From Saussurea involucrata (Eukaryota > Streptophyta > Magnoliopsida > Asterales > Asteraceae): a DNA stretch of 64,000 bases. The stretch lies in the NCBI GenBank assembly GCA_033807775.1, contig CM066320.1, forward strand, positions 184,127,784-184,191,783, given 5' to 3'. Under the pieces are notes generated by a model that worked only from the letters and a program-made list of their open reading frames with translations, was not told where the DNA came from and searched no databases. The translations under genes were made by a program, and so were the position numbers. The first letter of the stretch is position 1, and the number at the start of each line of letters is the position of its first letter. Shown here piece after piece: positions 34,530 to 45,720 of this stretch.

Positions 34530-34885
34530 TCTATACTATATTATAAAGTATTTAAGAAAAACACATTTTTTATGCATTAAATACTTTTTATTGATACATA
34601 TTAGTTAAAATTTAAGATTACAAATAGATAATCCATAAATACAACTATTTAAAACTGCATGTTTGAGTTCATAACTAAGGGGCTGTTTGTTTTAACAATT
34701 CATCACTTATTTAAAACTGAACACTTTTTCGGTCAAATGTCAAGTAATTCAGTGTGTTTGTTTTTTCTCCTAAAAAAGACCCACTTAACACTTAAATTCC
34801 ACTGACCGAAAAAGTGTCCAGGGCATCACTTTTTTTTGACTTATTTTCATCAGCCTCCGTACATCTCCATCTCAGGAACATCTCC

Positions 34886-34933
<48 letters not shown>

Positions 34934-35745
34934 TGCGACTCAAGAACATCTCCATCTCCAACCAATCTACAGCTACATCTCGAAGCAATCAGCTCCATCT
35001 TCTTCTCCACAATCGATTTCTGGTATGTCTCCCTGGTTCGTTTTTGGTATGTCGATTTCTCCAATCATTTATGCAAATCTGTTCGTTATTTGACAGAAAT
35101 AATTTGCTTGATTTTTTGTTTTTGGTGCTCGATTTCTGCAAATAATCTTTGTTTCGATTTTTGGTTCGTTTTTTCGGTCGATTTGCAGATATCAACAAAT
35201 AATCTGCAGAAATCGATTTGCAGAAATCGACAATCTGCTCAGATTTGCAGAAATCTTGTAATATGTTTTTAGTTAATATATGCAACTCGATTATTATTTG
35301 ATATATGCAGCTGAGGGTTGTTGAGGGTTATTATTTCAAATGCAAATGGCAATAATGTTTGATTGTGAGGGTTGTACCCCTCTGTTTCGTCCCTACTGTA
35401 ATTTTTTTAAAATATAATCAAGATAATTATTGAATACATGATAATCATCACATTTTAAATATAATTTTTTTAAAATATAATCAAGATAATTATTGAATTC
35501 CAACATAATATTTAATTATTATTTTATAAAAAATATTACTTTAATACCTAAAATAAATTACATCATCAACAAACCTTAAATAAATAAAAATTAACATTAA
35601 AATTAAGTTAAACGAATTTATGAAAAATATTATCGTTTTTCTCAAAACCACACAAAACCGCATTATAAAACCGATAAAGACAATAAATAAAACAAGACAC
35701 TAAAATTAAGATATATCGTGATGCATTGTGCAAGTACACTTCTAG
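34530..35745 (+). mobile_element. non-autonomous Helitron, plus strand
   Basis: 5' end TCTATACTATATTATAAAG after an A at 34529; 3' end ATCGTGATGCATTGTGCAAG then TACACTTCTAG with a T at 35746. A small TGCA-TTG-TGCA hairpin lies before CTAG. The termini match plant Helitron consensus. The middle (34810-35290) is different in texture, with a (CT)n at 34885-34931 and 5'UTR-like ACATCTCCATCTCC words, and could be captured transcript sequence. No Rep/helicase. Confidence 0.6.
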
Positions 35746-35806
35746 TACATAAAAAATAGGTGAATCTATGGAACTAAATAGTTAGTTTCTCTTTAGTTTT
35801 AAAAAA

Positions 35807-36188
35807 GGGAAATTAATTAAAATACCCCAAGTTTGACCAACTGTTACCGAAATACCCTAAAATTTTTCCATTTTGCAAAAATGCCCTAAATACCCGCGAT
35901 GGATCCCGCGATCGCGGGCTAGGGCTGACGTGGCACGTACTTTGGGTACAAATGCCCCGCGAAGCCCCTCAACTTTGGCCGCGGTGCACTTTTGGTCCCT
36001 GCCCGCGATCGCAGCCCGCGATGGACCAAAAATTACAGTTTTGGTCCCTGAAAATTTACAGCTTTGGTCCCTGAAAATTTACACTTTTGGTCCCTGTACT
36101 TAGACGAATCTTGCATGCTTTTACTGTTTTTTTCCACAATTATTGTACTTTGAAGACCGATTTGTGGTTGAAATTCATTTGCATGTTT
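35807..36188 (+). repeat. left TIR of MULE
   Basis: Contains CGCGATGGATCCCGCGATCG, GGGCTGACGTGGCACGTA and two or more TTTTGGTCCCTGAAAATTTA words. Pairs with 40248-40615. CG-rich palindromic words are likely transposase or methylation targets (inference). Confidence 0.9.
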
Positions 36189-36325
36189 GAGATTTCATCC
36201 ATAAATATCAGTAATATGCAATTCACAATTCACACTTGTTCTTGCTTTCTTTCTTGATTTCTCTCTTGCTTTCTTTCTTTGAATTGATTTCTCTCTTGAT
36301 TTCTCTTCTCTCATTTCATCCACAA

Positions 36326-36649
36326 ATGGCATCGTCATCAAACCCTAAGTCTACTCCTGAAAAAATGCCACCTCAAATCGAGGTCGCCATAGCAAAAAAG
36401 GAAAAGGAGATAGATGAACTAACAGAAGAGTGGAAAAAAATGATGGACAGGAAGGCAGTCCATTTGAGAAAGATCGAAGAGGAAGACAGGGAGATCAAAA
36501 GGATGAAAGGGGATATAAAAGCTAGGGAGGCTCGTGTTCGTCGAGAACAAGAAGCAATTCACCATATTCTGCAATACTTTGCAATTATTCAAGCGAAGGT
36601 AAACGAGAAGCAAGCTTGGATTGATGAAACTAAATCAATTTTTAAGTAG
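36326..36649 (+). CDS. small charged coiled-coil protein, second gene of the MULE
   Basis: 107 aa, starting MASSSNPKSTPEKMPPQIEV. From residue about 22 to 75 almost every residue is charged and heptad-like: KKEKEIDELTEEWKKMMDRK and KIEEEDREIKRMKGDIKARE, followed by RREQEAIHHILQYFAIIQAK. It should form a long alpha-helical coiled coil. The ATG lies about 140 bases inside the TIR border and no other ATG precedes it. I do not recognise a family. By position and direction it corresponds to mudrB of MuDR, but sequence similarity to MURB is not evident to me. Function unknown; a helper for transposase, an RNA-binding partner or captured host exon are all possible. Confidence 0.6.
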   Translation: MASSSNPKSTPEKMPPQIEVAIAKKEKEIDELTEEWKKMMDRKAVHLRKIEEEDREIKRMKGDIKAREARVRREQEAIHHILQYFAIIQAKVNEKQAWIDETKSIFK

Positions 36650-36790
36650 GTGGTGGTTGTTTTAGTTGTTTTGTATTTTTTTTCTTGTTTTGTATTTTTT
36701 ACTGTGTTGTTGTTTTGTATTTTTTGTTGTTGTTAATTTCTCTGAAAAGTAGTTTTTAAGCCGCTGAACCACGGTTAGGTTGGATACATC

Positions 36791-37090
36791 ATGCAAGGTC
36801 AAGTCAGAGGTTACCTCATTCGTGGGCCTACTCCTCTTGTAGAATATATGACAACCCTCAACTCATTTGCTAAAGTGTGTGCGGGTTGTGGTACACAATG
36901 GACATACGTGGTTGCAAAAGCAGAAGCCGTTGAAGAAGGGTCAGAAAGATTGAAGATGAAGAGCATGTTGGATGAAATACAAACTAGCTGTGTTATCAAT
37001 GTTTATTTAAAAGCATATGTATGTGTGTATATATCTAATATGAATATATTTATCATTTACAAACTAGCTGTGTTATCAATGTTCATTTAG
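36791..37090 (+). CDS. possible further small ORF or exon of the MULE
   Basis: Opens MQGQVRGYLIRGPTPLVEYM and continues TTLNSFAKVCAGCGTQWTYV, then AEAVEEGSERLKMKSMLDEI, before running into the repeated AT-rich DNA from about 36985. The first 65 residues look protein-like, with a CAGC pair, but no family is recognised. It may be a second exon joined to the coiled-coil ORF by an intron in the T-rich 36650-36780, which would need transcript data. Confidence 0.35.
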   Translation: MQGQVRGYLIRGPTPLVEYMTTLNSFAKVCAGCGTQWTYVVAKAEAVEEGSERLKMKSMLDEIQTSCVINVYLKAYVCVYISNMNIFIIYKLAVLSMFI

Positions 37091-37590
37091 AAGCATATGT
37101 ATGTGTGTATATATATCATTTACAAATCAGTGTTTAGATCAACAGTATCATATGTGTTTGTTCCAACAAAAATGTCAAGAAATGATCATTTCCAGATCTT
37201 ACAGATAAAGGTCTCCTTTTTTAAGTCTTCTTCTTCTTCATATATACATATAATATATATATATATATATATATCTAAAAATCTAGAAACCTGCTTCCAT
37301 TGTTGCTACTAATCTTTCTTGCTATATAAACAGACATGTGTACTCAGAGTTAACATTCACTGCCATGGTAACAATCAACCTTTCTTCTTTCTTTCGCTTA
37401 TCATATCAAACTCCTATTTTCTTTATGTGTGTAAATATATAATACGAATATATATATATATATATATATATATATCATTTACAAACTAGCTGTGTTATCA
37501 ATGTTCATTTAGAAGCATATGTATGTGTGTATATATATCATTTACAAATCAATGTTTAGATCAACAGTATCATATGGGTTTGTTCCATAT
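36980..37590. repeat. three-copy repeat between the convergent MULE genes
   Basis: ACAAACTAGCTGTGTTATCA followed by ATGTTCATTTAGAAGC and GTATGTGTGTATATAT occurs at about 36983, 37060 and 37480. The last two copies run on for about 110 bases, to TAGATCAACAGTATCATATG, which is the reverse of the last codons and stop of the transposase. So the 3' end of the transposase gene has been duplicated to about 37137-37163. (TA)n tracts lie at 37252 and 37449. Confidence 0.8.
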
Positions 37591-40060
37591 GGTTCAAGCT
37601 GTGACGGGCCCGGGGTGTGACTGACAGAATGTCTCCTTGGCACGGTTGAAGGGGCGGGATTTGGACACTCTCCACGAGTGTGTCCTACGCATTGGCACCG
37701 AGTACATCTTCGTTGTATCGAACTTTCACCACGTGATGGACGTCGGTTGTTCTTTCTCGGTCTCCCGACCCTGTTCTTATCCATTAAAGGTGGATAGCAT
37801 GGTGGAAGCGGGTCGGGTGGATACACCCATGCTGCAGGGGGTCCAGCTGGGTTTATTACCTCCACGTATGTTTTCCGGTAATATTCGGACGTGAAGAAAG
37901 GTACAACCAAGTCGCTGCAATCTGTACGACCCATATATGTTGCTGCAACGATGGCATGGCCGCACGGTAACCCATATTTATCCCATTCGCGACACGAACA
38001 AAGGTGGTCTTCCATATTCACAATCGCATGAATATAGTCATCATGCACCTCGTACTTCCCATACCCGATTGCTCTTACCGGCCATGTCGCCGCACGACGC
38101 GCCCTGTACTGAACGATATTCTCCGTCATTGGTGTGAGTGCATTTTGCATCTCAGCTCCTTTTAGGCGTCGAATTTGGTACCACTCTTGTTGAAAGGCCC
38201 GAAAGTAGTCCATAAGATTAACAATCGGACATCTACGCGCAAAACGGGAGAGTGCATTCACAGACTCTGCACTATTCGAGGTCAGAATGTCATACCGTTG
38301 TCCAGGAAAATGGGCCGCGGACCACCTCTCCGGTCCAGCATCGTCAAAGACTTTGGCTGCTTCCTTGACACTGTATCGTAGCATATTCATGTACTTGTTA
38401 AACTCCCGATCCGTATATGCTCTGCATGCCGCCCAATAGACATCCTTGTAGGTGGTAATACGTTTGTCCTTGGATTTGGCGTTCATCTCCAAATGTCGAC
38501 AGCATATGGCGTGAGGGGCGTTTGGGTACATGGCAGAGATTGCGGCGCTTATGGAAGGAGCCCTGTCAGACATAAACACCAACCCTTGCGGGTCTCCGAT
38601 AGCTTGTCTCAACATGGACATAAACCAAGTCCACTCGTCCCCGGTTTCAGACTTGCCTACGCCGAAAGCTACTGGAACGATGGAGTTATCCCCGTCCATG
38701 GCAACCGCCAGGAACATCATACCCAAGTAACGGCCCTTTAAATGGGCTGCGTCTATTATCAGGACACGACGTAGATTTGCCACAAATGTGCGGATCTGCA
38801 AAAACATAGGTTAAAATGTTATAGTTTATAATGTGTAAACATATGACGTGTTAAAATACGTACCGCGGGTCCAAGGGCCACGAAGCACATCTCAAACCGT
38901 CCACGTGAATCGGTCCGTAGCTGCGTGACAGTACCAGGGTTCTGCAGCTGCAAATTATATAAATATGTCGGGAGTCGTTCATACGACTCCTCGAACGTGC
39001 CTCTCACCATAAACAGTGCATGGCAGCGCGCACGCCACGCTTGGTGGTAATCAATCGTGACGCCGAACTGCCGGTGAACGTCGTGGACGATGTCCTTTGG
39101 ACGCAATGACCTGCTAACATCAAGAAATTTGTTTTTCAGGATCACACCCAAAGTCTTTTTGCCGACTTGTTTGTGGTGGGGATTAAGTTGCGTTCTCGTA
39201 CAAGTGTGTACGTCGTGCAACTTTCTAATCATTATCGCCCCTCCTTTGGGACCCGTGTGAATCGCGTACAACCTCCACTCACACTTTTCTCTAGCACATT
39301 CAACTACGTATTTGCTTTTGTCAGATGCCCGCACGCGACTTTGGAAACCCTCTTCCAAGAACTTGAGTCCGATCTGACTTGCTAAGAGATCTTTCGAACC
39401 GAATATCTGACCTGCTGTTAAACTTTCACTGCGAATATAAGGTGTAGGTTCGTAGCTTTGTGTCTGGGTATGGGAGTCTGGAAGAATAGGGGGCATATCA
39501 AAAAAGTCATTTATCTGACTACATGATTTTCTACTAGGGGTATATTCTTCGTGATCATCATTATCGGTGTCTGATCTGTCTATTTCAGAATTACCCGTTC
39601 TGAAAACGTGGGTTTCGTCATCAGCAACTCCAGCAGTACGCCATTCGTGTGGTTGTGGTGGTTGTTGTTGTTGAGAATCAGGTTGCTCTATTTGGAGGTC
39701 TTCGTCGTCGTCACCCTCCTCGTCACCGTCGTCGTCGTCACCGTCGGATACGTCGGGATACACAAAGAGTAATGGGGGTCTTTCTGAATCGACTGCAAGG
39801 TGCAGAAAAGTAGAGATATCCCCATCGTTGGATAAATCCACAAATGACCCATCGCCATTTTTAAACACTAACTTGCAAACATCAGAGGAGTTGATTCCAC
39901 ATTTTTGCATGGCGTATGCAACAAACTTCTGATAAGTATAGTTTACTGACACTTTTACACCATGCTTAGATTTATAAGCAAAATTCCACTCATTGTTATC
40001 TTGCACCCATTCACCATCAAAACAGAAATATAGCTTAGCTTTTGCAACAGATGAACTCAT
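37542..40060 (-). CDS. MULE (mudrA-type) transposase, two exons
   Basis: Exon 1 is 40060-38864 and exon 2 is 38795-37542; the 68-nt intron has GTACGT and TTTTTGCAG ends and keeps phase 0, giving 816 aa. N-terminal about 100 residues look like the PB1-like domain of plant MULE proteins, then an acidic run (DGDDDDGDEEGDDDED), then the MuDR DNA-binding region (ASQIGLKFLEEGFQSRVRAS ... CEWRLYAI). The DDE core has D414 (LIIDAAHLKG), D476 (VFMSDRAPSI) and E576 (SNSAESVNAL). A SWIM zinc finger follows (C665, C667, C677, H679) and a CCHC knuckle (C763, C766, H771, C776). It binds the TIRs and catalyses cut and paste with 9-bp duplications. No stop or frameshift. Confidence 0.95.
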
Positions 40061-40247
40061 TTTTTCAGTAATATCTCAAACACAAAATATTGCAGAAAGA
40101 AATATTGCAACAATGAAATCGTTGTGTGGGGATTATGGCTTGCATTTTACGTCTATTTATCAATGAAACAACCAACATATCAGAAAACCAATCTCTCATT
40201 TCATCCACAAACTGGTATTCCAAAAACATTGATTTAACATTGATTCA

Positions 40248-40615
40248 AACATGCAAATGAATTTCAACCACAAATCGGTCTTTAAAGTGCAATAATTGTG
40301 GAAAAAAACAGTAAAAACATGCAAAATTCGTCTAAGTTTAGGGGCTGAAAGTGTAAATTTTCAGGGGCTGAAAGTGTAAATTTCAGGGACCAAAAGTGTA
40401 AAATTTCGGGCCATCGCGGGCAGGGACCAAAAGTGCACCGCGGCCAAAGTTGAGGGGCTTCGTGGGGCATTTGGGACCAAAATACGTGCCACGTCAGCCC
40501 TAGCCCGCGATCGCGGGATCCATCGCGGGTATTTTAGGTAATTTTGCAAAATTGAAAAAATTTAGAGTATTTTGGTAACTCAATGTTTGACTTAGGGTAT
40601 TTTAATTAATTTCCC
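40248..40615 (-). repeat. right TIR of MULE
   Basis: Complement of 35807-36188 with moderate divergence; it contains the presumed transposase promoter region. The block GGGGCTGAAAGTGTAAATTTTC repeats twice. Confidence 0.9.
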
Positions 40616-41859
40616 TTTAAAAAATATGTATGCTATACTAACTTGTAACCTAATTTTTAAAACTAGTTAATGCCTATTTTTTTTCTTTTTAATGTTTACC
40701 AAATTTTTCAAAAAGAATGATTATAGATTTATTGTCACTATAAAAGCATGTTGATTCAGTTTGAGACAAATATTTTAGGGAAATTAATTAAAATACCCAA
40801 AGTTTGACTTTGACTTGTTAAAATACCAACAATCTCGTTAATTTTGCAGAAATACCCATTTTTCCGCGATAGGGTCCGCGATCGTGGACCAGGGAAAATT
40901 TTGGAAATTAGTCTCCCGCGATTTGGAGAGGAGTCCTGCGGATGACCACTCAAATTGTTATTTTAATTTAAATTTTACACTTTATACCCTTATAATTATT
41001 TACTTACTTTACTTTATACCTTTTAATTTCTAATTTTAATTTTACACCTTCATCATTAACACATATACCGTTTTAATTTTAACAACTTACATCATTGTAC
41101 TCGTCTCTTCGATACCTTCGAAATGAGCCTAATATTGAATATTTTTTGATTTAATTATTTTATTATATATCATATATACTACATAAAAATATTTTTAATA
41201 TTTACAATTCATATCCTTATAGTTAATTATTTAATTTATGGTACATTTCTTACTTTTTCAATTTTGTTATACACTCTTATCACATTAACATAATAATCTT
41301 ATATTAACTAAATGAAAAATAAAAAACTAATAGGTATAAAGTAAACTAACTAAATAAGTATAATATAATTAAATCAAAAAAATATTCAATATTGGGCTTA
41401 TTTCAAAGGTATTGACGAGACGATTATAATGGTGTAACTTGTTAAAATTAAAACGTATTTTTTAACGTATTTTAGTTAATATACGATTATATGTGTTAAT
41501 ATGATGAATGTGTAAAATTAAAATTAGAAAAGTAAAAGGTATAAATGAAACTAAGTAAATAATTATAGGGGTATGAAATGTAACTTTCAAATCAAAAAAT
41601 TAAAAATCGAGGATTTGAAAGTTACATTTCACACTCTTATACTTATTTAGTTAATTTACTTTATAACTTTTAGTTTTCTATTTTTCATTTTTCATTTTTA
41701 TTATATTAACACATATAATCGTATATTAACTAAAATACGTTAAAAAATGCTTTTTAATTTTAACAAGTTACACCGTTATAATCGCCTCGTTGATACCTTC
41801 GAAATGAGCCCAATATAGAATATTTTTTGATTTAATTGATTAAATCGTCAAATTATTTG

Positions 41860-41905
41860 GATTATACGTCTCGCTGCATTGCAGAGGGTAAATAACTAGT
41901 ATATA
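41860..41905 (+). other. Helitron-like 3' terminus inside the MULE core
   Basis: CTCGCTGCATTGCAGAGGG followed by TAAATAACTAG/T has the hairpin plus CTAG form of Helitron ends and resembles the terminus at 980-1012. A matching 5' end is not clear, so I note only the terminus. Confidence 0.35.
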
Positions 41906-42017
41906 TATATCGAATTTCTTAACATATTTTAACGTAATTATGTATGTTAATGTGATATGTTAAAACGTATTTTTAACATATTTTAGTTAATATATGATTA
42001 TTATGTTAATGCGATAA

Positions 42018-43674
42018 TGTAAGAATCCTAAAATCCAACAGGACAAACATAGCATTAAATCATACCCTTTTAATAAAACTGGGTCCCAAAATTTCGTTAC
42101 ATCATTCACAAGCTAAGGTTGGCGGAAACAACCTATACACAACTGAGAATAATCTAGCTTCTACAAGAGGCACATGCACTGTCTCTAGCTGCATCTATAC
42201 TCTATCTAGCTCTTGCTCACTTACCTGAACCTCCTTCTAATTGCTTACCTGAAAAGGTTTTAGTTTTGAAAAGCGAGGGTTAGACCAAAAGGGTCTAGTG
42301 AATTCCCTCCGAAAACAACATGTATAAACAATATGAAATCATTTATAAAAATTCATCGTAAATCTTCACATATCATCAAACATGGTCCTGCACCGTGTAA
42401 TGGATCACATAAACATTCCGCGATCGGGGCCGCCAGCAGACTCCCCTCTCGCCTCGTATCGGGGCCCAAGCAGACTCCCCTCTACCCGAATAGGAGGGAA
42501 ACGAATTCCAACCTACCGGTCTGTCATACATATCCAAGGGATCATCGGATCCCGAGGCTCTCTGATCCCACAATGCAGAACGACTCCACATAGCATACCC
42601 ATTCATTTCATAAAACATGCAACTTAGAATCTTTGTAAATCATAATTCTCATTTCATCATGCCAAATATTCTTTTTGATAAAATAAGTATTTCATGGGAA
42701 ACATGCACATCAGTTCGTAAACATTTCATGCTCGTAAAGAACCATAATCAGTTAAAAGCATTTAACATCTTACGCCGTAAAAAGGGTTTAGGGAACTCAC
42801 CTTAGGTTTAGCGTTGAACACACCCTTGATATATCTCCAAGCTAAACAAATCGGATACCTATGGATGTTAGAATTTGCATCAGATTAGACTGTCCGATCT
42901 TACGGTACCTTCCGGATACTCACAACTTTCCGGACACTTTGACCTTTCCGGACACCTAGGACTTTCCGGACACTAGTCCTTTCCGGACACAATTATCCGG
43001 ACAATGGTCCGGACAGTTCCTACGGGTACTACACTTTCCGGATACTCATCCGGAACTAGAACTTACCCGGAAACCCCTTACACCCGGACACTATGACCAA
43101 CACCCAGAAACCCCTACTGTCCGGACACTACTGTCCGGACGGGGCGACGTCCGGAAACTACGGGCTGGACGCAAAAAACCATATTCCAAAAGTGATTAAA
43201 AACATTTTTTCTGCTAAAGGCTCGATTAGACAATCACAAGGGTTCGTCCACCAATCATAAACACTCATTTAATCCATTTCTTTACCTCTAAATCGATGCA
43301 TACGAGTCAAAACCCCAAAATCCCCTTTTAATAGCAAAAAGGTGAAGAACACAGTGAACTTGAGGTTTTTCATCCAGAAATCTTAGACAATACAGAAGAG
43401 AGATCACGAATTAGCAAAGGAGAAGAGTTTAGATGAATTTACCTGAAATGATTATTTCCTAAAAACTGATTCTCCACTTGATTCCTCTTCTCTTCCTTCT
43501 TCTTCCTCTAGCCGCCAAAACACACACACACACACACACACAAGAGGCTTCTAGGGTTTTTAGCAACCACTTATACCTTTCACAATTTGCACAAAGGCCC
43601 CCTTAACTTAACTTTAATTTCTTAGACTTTAGCCACTAAACTTTCATTACGTACTAGAAATTTGGGTTATTACA
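42018..43674 (-). repeat. outer element LTR (3' in element sense)
   Basis: Starts TGTAAGAATCC, ends GGGTTATTACA. Contains an array of TCCGGA-centred motifs at 42905-43160 and a (CA)n at 43523-43542. About 250 bases at the left end match the fragment at 12793. Confidence 0.93.
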
Positions 43675-43720
43675 ACATTCCCCCCTTAAAAGAATTCCGT
43701 CCCCGGAATTCCTTATTGGG
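43675..43720 (-). promoter_or_regulatory. outer element polypurine tract and polyprotein tail relic
   Basis: On the minus strand TTTTAAGGGGGGAATGT abuts the LTR. Just before it the frame EFRGRNSFKGGM matches the EFRGRKFPKGGE reading at the same place in the gypsy element (25430-25470), a trace of descent from a Ty3/gypsy polyprotein end. Confidence 0.65.
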
Positions 43721-45715
43721 AAAAGATGCGGGTATCTTGCCCACACCAAAGCTGACACCTCCCCCAGGTAATGCCACTTCTGACTCAGTCAACCACCTCA
43801 TTAAATTCGAATATTGAACATTGGGTGCATTCCCTTCAGTTCTTACGGTACTCTAACTCGTAGGCTACTGTTTCTACTCGATCGATCTTGACAACAGAAG
43901 ATTAACTAAGGCTTCTCATGCATCTTTACTTCCTTTAAGGAGGAACTTGGCTGAATCCCCCGCCACAACATGAGATTCTTTTACCAAGAAACAATCATTC
44001 ACCCGACAGCTTGGCACAAGGCCAACCCTGTACGTCCCGACAACTCACAACCCAGAGTTCCTTCATCGAAATACAAGCAGCTCTAGATTACTTCTCCCAC
44101 CCAACAATCGTCTATGCAGATAACATTTCCCTATCTCGGACCACCTTGACCACAGTTCGTCAACCATCTCTCATATCCTCACCACTTCATCACTCCATAC
44201 TTATACGTAACTAAGGGTAGGAACCTCCAAACCCATCGCTGAAGGGTTCACCTACTCGAATTAAACTTATCCTGAAACACAACCAATTCTCGCTGAATGC
44301 CACGCTTGTTCAGTCATATAAAACAAAACTCTGGTTATCCTCACTCAACTGGGAGGAGTAACCATGGTCACACCATACTATTCTCACTAGCTTAATCACT
44401 ACATGACCAATTCGTTTATACATTTCTCACAAAGTCACTAACTTAACTCATTCAGTTGTTTTATACACTCCTTTCCTGCACAAAATCATACACAATTCCC
44501 TTCCTCAAAACTCTTTCCCACGGTTCACACACTTACCGACGACAATCTACACACACTACTCCACCTCTCGGTGTTGCTGTCAAGCTTACTACTTCCAACC
44601 TACTCACTTATTCCGACATACGATCTTCACTTCTCCACGTTAGCGTGGAGCACCGCCCACCAAACATTACTTGCCCCTCTCTCCCGACTTTTCCACATGC
44701 TGATAACACTTTCTCATTACTATACATATCCAAACAGTTGCATCAAGATTCTAACTTAAGGCATTCAACCAAGTCGTCTTGAAACGACACCAGTGTTCGA
44801 CGTCACTACGCATTCTTTGATCTCCAACTTTTACTTCCTCGAACAATTCTTTCACACATAAGAAGCAACTCACATTCTTTAAGGATTTCGCATCTACTAC
44901 ACCACATTTTGATTAACACATCCATCATCTTCTTTAAACTTCCAATGATTCCCAAAATATGCCTACTTAGCGACTCTTACAACCAAAAACACTTTAAACC
45001 CCTGGGTAACTATCCACCACCACTCCGTCATGCTATCCCGAACCTAATCACGTCACCATGTCAACTTGCACACTACGTGCTCCAACAACCTGGTTAGCAA
45101 ACCGTAAACCTCATTTGAAACCCCCAAAAAGGCTTATATCTGATGCTTCCTCTCTCTCTCTCTCTCTCTCTCTCTCACATCATATCACTACGACACTAGT
45201 TGGCACATTGAGCTTGACCATTACTGTCACTACACATCCGTATACTCCTTGCCCATAACGTCACACTGCAGACCAGATCTCTCATGGTCATTCACACAAT
45301 TCAAACCTGCCTTTATATCCTCCTGTATACATAACCGAGTCTATCTCGCTACTTAGTCCTTTCCCAACTTGTTGAACTATAACTCACGAGTTCTCAATTA
45401 GCTCAAACACAAACATTCTAGCTAGCTCTTTACGATCCGAGCCCTTACATAAACAGGGCACAGTCCCTCACTGAACGATAAAATCTACACACTCGCTTCG
45501 TTCGTGCTACATACCTTATCCTTCTACGAACCCTCCATACCTCGTAAATAGAACTCTTATCCAAAACAACAGTCTCTCACCAACTTAACACCCCTACAAG
45601 GTGCTCTATCGACTTTCAACCTCCTGGTTCAAGTCTTCGGCCTCAACCATCTTACTCAGCTGTCGACTTCAACATCAACGGTCAACCTGTAACTACTTTC
45701 CTATCCTATTCTTTA
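43721..45715 (-). other. outer element internal region, 3' part
   Basis: Noncoding C-rich plus strand with many short frames and none protein-like. 44590-44960 is homologous to 49285-49640 of the inner element (TAGCGTGGAG, CCAAACATTACTTG, TTCTAACTTAAGGCATTCAA). A (CT)n lies at 45151-45176. Confidence 0.75.
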
Positions 45716-45720
45716 CCATG

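Larger units (their letters stand above)
35807..40615 (-). mobile_element. Mutator-like element (MULE), structurally complete
   Basis: Starts GGGAAATTAATTAAAATACCC and ends in its complement, with a perfect 9-bp target duplication TTTAAAAAA at 35798-35806 and 40616-40624. TIRs are about 380 bp (35807-36188) and 368 bp (40248-40615). It holds an intact transposase gene on the minus strand reading from the right TIR and a small intact ORF on the plus strand reading from the left TIR, so the two are convergent as in maize MuDR. No lesions are seen, so it may be autonomous. Confidence 0.95.

Noticed and set aside
37637..37894. Plus-strand frames across the transposase
   Set aside because: Shadows of the minus-strand MULE transposase exon.
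42333..42618. 86-aa and 80-aa frames repeated at 57418-57703
   Set aside because: They are in the outer LTR pair; conservation is simply due to recent LTR identity, and no known protein is resembled.
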